DNA of 64,000 nt from positions 4,401,001 to 4,465,000 of the forward strand of contig NZ_CP108455.1 of assembly GCF_036241575.1 (NCBI RefSeq), written 5' to 3'. Source of the DNA: Streptomyces sp. NBC_01267. GTDB taxonomy: Bacteria > Actinomycetota > Actinomycetes > Streptomycetales > Streptomycetaceae. Within the stretch, counting starts at the first letter, position 1. The number at the start of each line of letters is the position of its first letter. Positions 58,096 through 64,000 of this stretch are shown in pieces. The notes under the pieces are model-generated. The model was not told the origin of the DNA and did no database searches. It saw only the letters and a program-made list of their open reading frames with translations. A program made the position numbers and the translations under genes.

Positions 58096-58560
58096 TCACC
58101 CGCGTCGCCCGCCGTACCGCCCCACCAGCCCGACGATCCCCCCGACCACGACGCCACGCCACACCCCGTCCGTCAGGCTGCTGAAGAAGCTCTCCGAGCC
58201 GAGCAGCTGCCGCACCACCACGTCGGACACCGCCATCAGCGCGCCGGGCACCACCGCGACCCGCCACGGGTGCGCCGCCGCCCACCGCCGGATCCGCTGG
58301 TCGACCCGGGCCCCCGGCCGCCCGCCGAGCGGCGTACCGCCGACGACGAAGAACAGCGTCAGCGCGACCGAGACCGCGGTGGTCACCGTGTGCGCCCCCA
58401 GCCCCTCGGCGATCGTCGCGATGCCGAGCGAGACCCCGCCGCCCAGCAGGCCGACGGCCGTGGCGGACCGCCACGGCCCGAGCGTCGCGGAGGCGAGAGC
58501 GAGACTGCGCTGCTCGGACCTGGACATCTCCGTCTTGGACATCTCCGTGTTCTGCGTCAT
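58096..58560 (-). CDS. hypothetical membrane protein
   Basis: A 154-residue protein with three to four hydrophobic segments (ATAVGLLGGGVSLGIATIAEG, VTTAVSVALTLFFVVGG, a weaker one near VAVVPGALMAV and the C-terminal VVVGGIVGLVG). The N-terminus repeats MSKTEMSRSEQ-type polar residues. No family recognised. ATG 58560 is used; it is divergent from the methyltransferase gene and lies between that gene and the methyltransferase remnant. Confidence 0.72.
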   Translation of the reverse strand: MTQNTEMSKTEMSRSEQRSLALASATLGPWRSATAVGLLGGGVSLGIATIAEGLGAHTVTTAVSVALTLFFVVGGTPLGGRPGARVDQRIRRWAAAHPWRVAVVPGALMAVSDVVVRQLLGSESFFSSLTDGVWRGVVVGGIVGLVGRYGGRRG

Positions 58561-58661
58561 GTCCCCACGGTCCGCCGCGCACCGCCCCGACGCCATGGGG
58601 GATGACCCTGACGCAGCCCTGAAGTCGGCCCGCTTTCCCGGGTGGTGGGCAGAATTGCCGC

Positions 58662-59423
58662 ATGACGATGCCCACCCGCGCCTCACGCGCCCACTCCTTC
58701 AACGCGGCGGCAGCCGCCTACGCCGCGAACCGCCCCTCCTACCCGCCCGCGCTCCTCGACGCCGTCGAGGACATCGCGGGCCGCCCCCTGGCCGGCGCCC
58801 GGGTCGTCGATGTCGGCGCGGGCACCGGCATCGCGACGGCCCTCCTGCACGCCCGGGGCGCGCGCGTCGTCGCGGTGGAGCCGGGCGACGGCATGACGGA
58901 ACAGTTCCGCCGCACGCTCCCCGGCGTACCGGTCGTGCGCGGCGACGGGAACCACCTTCCGCTCGCCGACGCGTCGGCGGACTTCGTCACGTACGCCCAG
59001 GCCTGGCACTGGACGGACCCGGACCGCTCCGCACCCGAGGCGATGCGGGTGCTGCGCCCCGGCGGCGCACTCGCCCTCTGGTGGAACGTCTCGGACCACG
59101 GAGTGCCGTGGATCGCCGCCCAGGACGACCGCATCCGGCGCTTCTTCGGCAACGACAGCGCGCACGGCGCCCACGGCACCGCCGACCGGGTGCGCATGAC
59201 GCAGGGCGGGCCGGAGTTCGTCCGGCGCGGCGTTCCCTGGACCCGGGAGGTTCCGCTGGACACCCACCTCGCCAATCTGGCCAGCCACTCCGTCTTCCTC
59301 GTCGCGGGCGAGGAAGCCACCAGGGCCTTCGTCGACGAGGAGCGCACCGCGCTCACGGAGGTCTTCCCGACGGGCGTGGTCCAGGAGGCGTACACGGTCG
59401 ACCTCTGCGTGGCGGTCCGCTGA
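58662..59423 (+). CDS. class I SAM-dependent methyltransferase
   Basis: A 253-residue small-molecule methyltransferase (Methyltransf_11 type). The SAM motif is VVDVGAGTGIATALL, followed by VVAVEPGDGM and the post-II region ADFVTYAQAWHWTDPDR. N-terminal SFNAAAAAYAANRPSYPPALLDAV is typical of the YcgJ/UbiE-like group. The substrate is unknown. Its C-terminal segment has a decayed relative at 57926-58042. ATG 58662. Confidence 0.88.
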   Translation: MTMPTRASRAHSFNAAAAAYAANRPSYPPALLDAVEDIAGRPLAGARVVDVGAGTGIATALLHARGARVVAVEPGDGMTEQFRRTLPGVPVVRGDGNHLPLADASADFVTYAQAWHWTDPDRSAPEAMRVLRPGGALALWWNVSDHGVPWIAAQDDRIRRFFGNDSAHGAHGTADRVRMTQGGPEFVRRGVPWTREVPLDTHLANLASHSVFLVAGEEATRAFVDEERTALTEVFPTGVVQEAYTVDLCVAVR

Positions 59424-59451
59424 TCCGTACCGCGCGCGGCTGCCGGAACCC

Positions 59452-59496
59452 TTGACGGCGCAGCGCCCCGCCCCAATTATTCATCACATGATGAAT
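59452..59496 (+). promoter_or_regulatory. ABC exporter promoter with overlapping palindromic operator
   Basis: TTGACG (59452-59457), a 17-base spacer and AATTAT (59475-59480) place the start point at about 59486-59489, that is at the ATG of the ABC gene, so the mRNA should be leaderless. ATTCATCA-CA-TGATGAAT (59479-59496), a perfect 8-bp palindrome, covers the -10 edge, start point and start codon and is a likely repressor site. No repressor gene is adjacent. Confidence 0.7.
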
Positions 59497-60285
59497 TTCA
59501 AACGGGGTGCGGCCGGGCCCATGGGTTCCGGCGGCGACCCCGGGCAGAGACCCGCGGCGGCTCCCTCCGAAGCCGCCGTCGACGCCCGGAACCTCACCGT
59601 CGTACGAGGCTCCCGCACCGTTCTGCGCGACCTGACCTTCACGGTTCCCCGCGGCCGGATCACCGGCCTGCTCGGCCCGTCCGGCTGCGGGAAGTCCACC
59701 CTGATGCGCGCGGTGGCCGGCACCCAGGCGAAGGTCACGGGCACGCTCACGGTCCTGGACCACCCGGCGGGCGAGGCCCCGCTCCGCCACCGCATCGGCT
59801 ACGTCACCCAGGCCCCTTCCGTATACGCAGACCTGACCGTCCATCAGAACCTGGACTACTTCGCCTCCGTCCTGGGTGCCCGCGCCGACGTCCCTCGCGC
59901 CATCGAGCGGGTCGACCTCACCCCGTACACCCACGCCCTGGCCGGGAACCTCTCCGGCGGCCAGCGCAGCCGGGTCTCCCTGGCGGTGGCCCTGCTCGGC
60001 ACCCCGGAACTCCTGGTCCTCGACGAGCCGACCGTGGGCCTCGACCCGGTGCTCCGCAGAGACCTCTGGGCCCTGTTCCACAGCCTCGCCGAGGCAGGCA
60101 CCACCCTCCTCGTCTCCTCCCACGTGATGGACGAGGCGGAACGCTGCCACCGCCTGCTCCTCATGCGCGAGGGCGAGATCCTGGCCGACGGCACCCCGGA
60201 CGAACTGCGCACCCGCACCCACGCCCCGACCGTCGAGGAAGCGTTCCTCCACCTCGTCGGCGCGGACCGGGAGACGGCCCGATGA
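59488..60285 (+). CDS. ABC transporter ATP-binding protein (ABC-2 exporter)
   Basis: A 265-residue ATPase of the drug-resistance/ABC-2 export type: Walker A GPSGCGKSTL, Q-loop TQAPSVY, signature LSGGQRSRVSLAV, Walker B LLVLDEPTVGLDP and H-loop SSHVMDE. It has a 40-residue poorly conserved N-terminal extension before NLTVVRGSR. ATG 59488 or 59491 is chosen because the promoter geometry indicates a leaderless message. It overlaps the permease gene by four bases. Confidence 0.9.
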   Translation: MMNFKRGAAGPMGSGGDPGQRPAAAPSEAAVDARNLTVVRGSRTVLRDLTFTVPRGRITGLLGPSGCGKSTLMRAVAGTQAKVTGTLTVLDHPAGEAPLRHRIGYVTQAPSVYADLTVHQNLDYFASVLGARADVPRAIERVDLTPYTHALAGNLSGGQRSRVSLAVALLGTPELLVLDEPTVGLDPVLRRDLWALFHSLAEAGTTLLVSSHVMDEAERCHRLLLMREGEILADGTPDELRTRTHAPTVEEAFLHLVGADRETAR

Positions 60286-61019
60286 CCCTCACCCACACCC
60301 TCGCCACCACCCGCCGGGTCCTGCGCCAACTGCGCCACGACCCCAGGACGATCGCCCTGCTCCTGCTGATCCCGGCAGCCATGATCACGCTGCTGCGGTA
60401 CGTGTTCGACGCGTCCCCGCAGACGTTCAACTCGATCGGCGCGTCCCTGCTCGGTGTCTTCCCGCTGATCACCATGTTCCTCGTGACCTCGATCGCGACC
60501 CTGCGCGAACGCACCTCGGGCACCCTCGAACGCCTGCTGTCCCTCCCGATCGGCAAGGCCGACATCATCGCGGGGTACGCCCTGGCCTTCGGCCTGCTGG
60601 CCGTCGTCCAGTCCGCCCTGGCCACGGCCCTCTCGGTCTGGCTCCTGGACCTGGACGTCACGGGCTCTCCCTGGCTCCTCCTCCTGGTGGCCCTCCTGGA
60701 CGCCCTGCTGGGCACGGCACTCGGCCTGTTCGTCTCGGCGTTCGCGGCGTCGGAGTTCCAGGCGGTCCAGTTCATGCCGGCGGTGATCTTCCCGCAGCTC
60801 CTGCTGTGCGGCCTCTTCACCCCGCGCGCCCAGATGCAGCCGGTCCTGGAGGGCATCTCCGATGTGCTGCCGATGTCGTACGCGGTGGACGCGATGAACC
60901 AGGTACTGCACCACGGGACCATGACGGCGACGTTCGTACGCGACGCACTGATCGTCGGAGGCTGCGCCCTGCTGGTCCTGACCCTGGGCGCGGCGACCCT
61001 GCGCCGCCGCACGGCATGA
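60282..61019 (+). CDS. ABC-2 type exporter permease
   Basis: A 245-residue membrane permease with six transmembrane helices of the ABC2_membrane family: TIALLLLIPAAMITLLRYVF, RERTSGTLERLLSLPIGKADIIAGY (the conserved cytoplasmic coupling loop) and FMPAVIFPQLLLCGLF. Pairs with the ATPase directly upstream (ATGA overlap) to form a full exporter dimer. The substrate may be a drug, lipid or peptide; nothing in the sequence decides. Confidence 0.9.
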   Translation: MTLTHTLATTRRVLRQLRHDPRTIALLLLIPAAMITLLRYVFDASPQTFNSIGASLLGVFPLITMFLVTSIATLRERTSGTLERLLSLPIGKADIIAGYALAFGLLAVVQSALATALSVWLLDLDVTGSPWLLLLVALLDALLGTALGLFVSAFAASEFQAVQFMPAVIFPQLLLCGLFTPRAQMQPVLEGISDVLPMSYAVDAMNQVLHHGTMTATFVRDALIVGGCALLVLTLGAATLRRRTA

Positions 61020-61137
61020 ACGCTCCGTCCGCGCCCCCGCCGATTCCACCGCTCGGACACCCGCCCCCGTCGCCCCGCCCTGGTGCGAGGATGGCCGGCG
61101 ACAGACGAACCGCCCCACCGGCGAGGTGAACAGAGCC

Positions 61138-61947
61138 ATGGCCCAGACAGTCGCAGTCCTCGGCACCGGCAAGATCGGCGAAGCCCTCCTCAGCGGAATG
61201 ATCCGCGCGGGCTGGCACCCGGCCGACCTCCTCGTCACCGCCCGCCGCCCGGCGCGGGCGGACGAGCTCCGTACGCGTTACGGCGTGGAGGCGGTCAGCA
61301 ACGAGGAAGCGGCCAAGCGCGCCGACACCCTGATCCTGACCGTCAAGCCGCAGGACATGGCCACGCTCCTCGACGAACTGGCCCCGCACGTCCCCGCCGA
61401 CCGCCTGATCATCAGCGGCGCGGCGGGCATCCCCACCTCCTTCTTCGAGGAGCGCCTCGCCGAGGGCACCCCGGTCGTACGGGTCATGACGAACACCCCG
61501 GCGCTCGTGGACGAGGCGATGTCCGTCATCTCCCCGGGCAGCCACGCCACGGAGGCGCACCTGCGGCACGCCGACGAGATCTTCGGGGGAGTGGGCAAGA
61601 CCCTCCGCGTCCCCGAGACCCAGCAGGACGCGGCCACCGCACTCTCCGGCTCGGGCCCGGCGTACTTCTACTACCTGGTCGAGGCGATGACCGACGCTGG
61701 CATCCTCCTCGGCCTGCCCCGCGCGCAGGCGCACGATCTGATCGTCCAGGCGGCCATCGGCGCGGCGGTGATGCTCAGGGACAGCGGCGAACACCCGGTG
61801 AAACTGCGCGAGGCGGTCACCAGCCCGGCGGGCACCACGATCAACGCGATCCGCGAGCTGGAGAACCACGGCGTACGAGCCGCCCTCATCGCCGCGCTGG
61901 AGGCAGCCCGCGACCGCAGCCGCGAACTGGCCTCCGGCAACGGCTGA
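61138..61947 (+). CDS. proC: pyrroline-5-carboxylate reductase
   Basis: Last enzyme of proline synthesis; reduces P5C with NAD(P)H. N-terminal VAVLGTGKIGEALLSGMI is the Rossmann motif, and the C-terminal signature SGSGPAYFYYLVEAM...LREAVTSPAGTTINAIRELE is diagnostic. 269 residues. ATG 61138 is chosen over GTG 61126 because GGCGAGGTGA then falls at the right distance. It converges with trpS across 22 bases, with no clear terminator between. Confidence 0.95.
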   Translation: MAQTVAVLGTGKIGEALLSGMIRAGWHPADLLVTARRPARADELRTRYGVEAVSNEEAAKRADTLILTVKPQDMATLLDELAPHVPADRLIISGAAGIPTSFFEERLAEGTPVVRVMTNTPALVDEAMSVISPGSHATEAHLRHADEIFGGVGKTLRVPETQQDAATALSGSGPAYFYYLVEAMTDAGILLGLPRAQAHDLIVQAAIGAAVMLRDSGEHPVKLREAVTSPAGTTINAIRELENHGVRAALIAALEAARDRSRELASGNG

Positions 61948-61969
61948 GGCCCCGGCGCCCTCCCCGGGC

Positions 61970-62965
61970 CTACGGCTCCAGCAGCCCGATGGCCCGGTAC
62001 GCGGCGTCCACGGTCGGCCGCGCCATCTCCCGGGCCCGCTCGGCACCCCGCCTGAGCACCGTTTCCAGATACCCGGGGTCGGCGGCCAGCTCCGCATGCC
62101 GCTCCTGCAGCGGGCGCAGCAGCTCCACCACCGCGTCGGCGGTGTCCTTCTTCAGAGCCCCGTACGACTCGTACGTCTCGGCGAGCGCCCCGGGCGCCCG
62201 CCCGGTACACGCCCCGAGCACGTCCAGCAGATTGGCCACCCCGGGACGGGACTCCCGGTCGTAGGCGACCTCCCGGCCACTGTCGGTCACGGCGCGCATG
62301 ACCTTCTTCCGTACGACGTCGGGCTCGTCCAGCAGATAGACGATTCCCGCACCCGACTCGTGCGACTTCCCCATCTTGGCCGTCGGATCCTGAAGGTCCA
62401 TGACCCGCGCGGCCACGGCCGGTGAGGTGGCCTCGGGAACGACGAACGTGTGCCCGTACCGCTGGTTGAACCGCACGGCGAGATCCCGCGCCAGCTCCAC
62501 GTGCTGCGTCTGGTCCTCACCGACCGGTACCTCGTCGGTCGCGTAGGCAAGGATGTCCGCCGCCATCAGCGCCGGATACGTGAGCAGGGACAACCGGACA
62601 CTGTCCCCGGCCGCCTTCGCCCGGACGCTCTTCTCCTTGTACTGGATCATGCGCCGCATCTCGCCGTCGGTGGCGGTGCACTCCATCAGATAGGAGAGCC
62701 GCGCGTGCTCGTCGACGTGGCTCTGCACGAATACGGTGCACTGCTCGGGATCGAGCCCGGCGGCCAGCAACAGCGTGGCGGCCTGACGGCTCAGTCTGCG
62801 CACCCGCGCGGGGTCGTGCTGCATGGTCAGCGCGTGCAGATCCACCACACAGAACAGGGACTCGGCCCGGTACTGGTCCTCATCGGCCCACCGGCGCACG
62901 GCACCCAGGTAGTTCCCGAGCGTCAGATGCCCGGTCGGCTTGACCCCGCTGAAGACGCGAGTCAT
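61970..62965 (-). CDS. trpS: tryptophanyl-tRNA synthetase
   Basis: Class I synthetase (331 residues) that charges tRNA-Trp. The HIGH-type motif is PTGHLTLGNYLG and the KMSKS-type motif is AKMGKSHESG; DEDQ-region and the Trp-pocket segment VVDLHALT are present. ATG 62965 follows GGTGGAGAA. It is preceded by a leader peptide and attenuator hairpins (63028-63121), so expression should rise when charged tRNA-Trp is scarce. Confidence 0.95.
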   Translation of the reverse strand: MTRVFSGVKPTGHLTLGNYLGAVRRWADEDQYRAESLFCVVDLHALTMQHDPARVRRLSRQAATLLLAAGLDPEQCTVFVQSHVDEHARLSYLMECTATDGEMRRMIQYKEKSVRAKAAGDSVRLSLLTYPALMAADILAYATDEVPVGEDQTQHVELARDLAVRFNQRYGHTFVVPEATSPAVAARVMDLQDPTAKMGKSHESGAGIVYLLDEPDVVRKKVMRAVTDSGREVAYDRESRPGVANLLDVLGACTGRAPGALAETYESYGALKKDTADAVVELLRPLQERHAELAADPGYLETVLRRGAERAREMARPTVDAAYRAIGLLEP

Positions 62966-63027
62966 TTCTCCACCTCTCGATCGGAGCCGCCGTCCTCGAC
63001 AGCCGACCTCCCGGAGGGAGAAACACG

Positions 63028-63094
63028 AACGGCCGCCGGAGAGGCGGCCGTTGAACGCACACGTGAATGCCGGCCGCCGTCAGGCGGCCCGCCA
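63028..63094 (-). promoter_or_regulatory. trpS transcription attenuator
   Basis: Read on the minus strand: region 1 (63083-63090) pairs with region 2 (63072-63078) around TGAC; region 3 (63043-63052) pairs perfectly with region 4 (63028-63037), forming a 10-bp terminator stem followed by CGTGTTTCT. Region 2 can instead pair with region 3 over 8 bp, an antiterminator. The Trp codon (63092-63094) lies just before region 1, so a stalled ribosome would mask it and allow 2:3 pairing. Attenuators before trpS have been predicted in some Streptomyces. Confidence 0.8.
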
Positions 63095-63121
63095 CCGAAG
63101 GGTGCACGTACGCGTATGCAT
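63080..63121 (-). CDS. trpS leader peptide
   Basis: A 13-codon open frame, MHTRTCTLRWRAA, with one Trp at codon 10, starts at ATG 63121 behind TAGGG and ends at a TGA that lies in the loop of the first attenuator hairpin. Its value is regulatory: the ribosome position over the Trp codon chooses between the alternative hairpins. Only one Trp codon is present, fewer than in trpE-type leaders, so the response may be shallow. Confidence 0.72.
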   Translation of the reverse strand: MHTRTCTLRWRAA

Positions 63122-63175
63122 GAGCCCTACCGTAGCGCAGGGCCCGCCCGACCGGGCCTCCTCCAGCCCTCCGGT

Positions 63176-63204
63176 TTGACATGGGAGGGGCGTCTCCGTA
63201 ATGT
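63176..63204 (+). promoter_or_regulatory. upstream rRNA operon promoter
   Basis: TTGACA (63176-63181), a 17-base spacer and TAATGT (63199-63204) form a near-consensus vegetative promoter reading toward the 16S gene, about 640 bases ahead of it. It starts only about 40 bases from the divergent trpS leader, so the two transcription units share this region. Confidence 0.8.
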
Positions 63205-63458
63205 TCTCCGAGCTGTCCGACGTGAGCTCCGGCCCCGGTCGGTCCCCGGACAGCCATTCCGCACCAATCATTCGAGCGAGCGACGACTTGTCGCGCCGCT
63301 CTTATGCACTTTTGCGAAATGAGGAATCCGCGTTCGAAGGAACGTGACCCCCGATTAGCTCGGGGGCCAGGAATCCGCTAATGTCTCACTCGTCGGAACG
63401 GCCCAACAGCCGGGAAGACAAACCCCGCTGACTGGGAGTCAGGCCCGAAAGGATCTGA
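63205..63458 (+). other. rRNA operon leader between upstream and downstream promoters
   Basis: No gene. A second TAATGT at 63379-63384 sits behind a 7-bp inverted repeat CCCCCGA/TCGGGGG (63348-63354 and 63360-63366); the sequence GAATCCGCTAATGT looks like a further rrn promoter with a weak -35 (TTAGCT). Confidence 0.5.
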
Positions 63459-63580
63459 TAGAGTCGGACTCGCCGGAAAGGGAAACGCGAAAGCGAAGAA
63501 CTGGAAAGCAACCCCCGGCCGACCGGGAATCGGACACGAAAGAGTCTGATAGAGTCGGAAACGCAAGACCGAAGGGAAAA
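63430..63580 (+). promoter_or_regulatory. duplicated rRNA promoter element
   Basis: The same block, with CTGATAGAGTCGGA at its core, occurs twice 91 bases apart; the -10-like TAGAGT is at 63459-63464 and 63550-63555. Conserved flanks (GGGAnTC before, CGAAAG just upstream of the core) are shared too. This fits the tandem promoters typical of streptomycete rrn operons, produced here by local duplication. Confidence 0.65.
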
Positions 63581-63632
63581 GCCCGGAGGAAAGCCGCTGA
63601 GAGTGTTCGGCGGTGAGTACAAAGGAAGCGTC

Positions 63633-63845
63633 CGTTCCTTGAGAACTCAACAGCGTGCCAAAAGTCAACGCCAGATATGTTGATACCCCGGCCCACCTCT
63701 GGTGGGTTGGTGGTTCCTTTGAAAAAGTCCTGCTGGTTCTTCGGAACGGGTAGGCAACACACAGCGAGGACGCTGTGGACAGTCGGCCTTATTCCGGTCT
63801 GACTGTCCCGCTCAACGCGATGTGGACCCGATTACGGGTAAACAT
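63633..63845 (+). promoter_or_regulatory. 16S rRNA leader with antitermination/processing signals
   Basis: CCTTGAGAACTCAACAGCG at about 63637-63655 is the boxA-containing phrase found upstream of actinobacterial 16S genes. An 8-bp inverted repeat GGACAGTC/GACTGTCC (63777-63784 and 63801-63808) lies about 40 bases before the mature 5' end and may belong to the processing stem. Confidence 0.6.
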
Positions 63846-64000
63846 TCACGGAGAGTTTGATCCTGGCTCAGGACGAACGCTGGCGGCGTGCTTAACACAT
63901 GCAAGTCGAACGATGAAGCCTTTCGGGGTGGATTAGTGGCGAACGGGTGAGTAACACGTGGGCAATCTGCCCTTCACTCTGGGACAAGCCCTGGAAACGG
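63846..64000 (+). rRNA. rrs: 16S ribosomal RNA, 5' part
   Basis: The universal 16S opening is present (GAGAGTTTGATCCTGGCTCA, then GACGAACGCTGGCGGCGTGC), continuing with the streptomycete V1 helix GATGAAGCCTTTCGGGG and GTGAGTAACACGTGGGCAAT. Only the first 155 bases lie in the window; the gene runs on past base 64000. Confidence 0.98.

Noticed and set aside
57897..58184. A 95-codon plus-strand frame MSHMTGHRRRSW...
   Set aside because: It is out of frame with the methyltransferase-like remnant at 57926-58042, which has clear family similarity; this frame has none.
62966..63121. T-box leader for trpS
   Set aside because: No T-box sequence (AGGGTGGNACCGCG) or specifier loop is seen; the leader-peptide attenuator explains the region better.

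Overview
The window is a high-GC chromosomal segment of a Streptomyces species. The evidence is very high G/C at third codon positions, many GTG starts, a complete sigE-cseA-cseB-cseC envelope-stress operon, lsr2, clpC with a ClgR-type operator, and the first 155 bases of a 16S rRNA gene with a typical streptomycete 5' sequence. Gene order looks like conserved core chromosome. I saw no prophage, insertion sequence, CRISPR array or tRNA gene.

Layout. 1-10.4 kb: end of a penicillin-binding peptidase gene, then a DUF2342 metalloprotease-like gene, tilS, hpt, ftsH and the folate genes folE, folK, folB and folP with two companion genes. 10.5-18.6 kb: MprF-like lysyltransferase, membrane-anchored esterase, a glycine-betaine/choline-type ABC importer with a divergently placed ATPase, and a coiled-coil membrane protein. 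18.7-25.6 kb: an orphan NuoD-like gene next to a MidA-family methyltransferase gene, a NarL-type two-component pair, a DUF5937-type ArsR regulator and a threonine aldolase. 25.7-31.1 kb: one tightly packed cofactor operon (DUF2520 dehydrogenase, panC, nadB, nadC, coaX) closed by a strong terminator. 31.2-40.7 kb: small conserved proteins, BlaI-type regulator, GNAT acetyltransferase, lsr2, SCO3374-family gene, clpC, an M23 peptidase, and a divergent TetR/MFS efflux pair.

40.8-49.5 kb: cseC, cseB, cseA, sigE, mutY, a PAP2 phosphatase, a secreted protein, disA and radA, mostly on the minus strand. 49.6-57.9 kb: a large sigma-like/anti-sigma-like/BACON fusion protein, a cysteine-cluster protein, Ppx/GppA phosphatase, TIM-barrel isomerase, TetR regulator, ilvD and a SapA-like secreted protein. 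57.9-64 kb: a 3' remnant of a methyltransferase gene near an intact relative, an ABC-2 exporter with an apparently leaderless and operator-controlled promoter, proC, trpS behind a classical Trp attenuator, and the multi-promoter leader of an rRNA operon.

Functionally the region joins cofactor and amino-acid synthesis (folate, pantothenate/CoA, NAD, proline, isoleucine/valine) with protein quality control (FtsH, ClpC), envelope surveillance (SigE/Cse, M23, PBP) and DNA maintenance (DisA, RadA, MutY, Lsr2). The most interesting signals are the NuoD/MidA operon, the sigma-ZAS-BACON fusion, the trpS attenuator, the leaderless operator-overlapping ABC promoter and the inverted repeat between tetR and the MFS gene.
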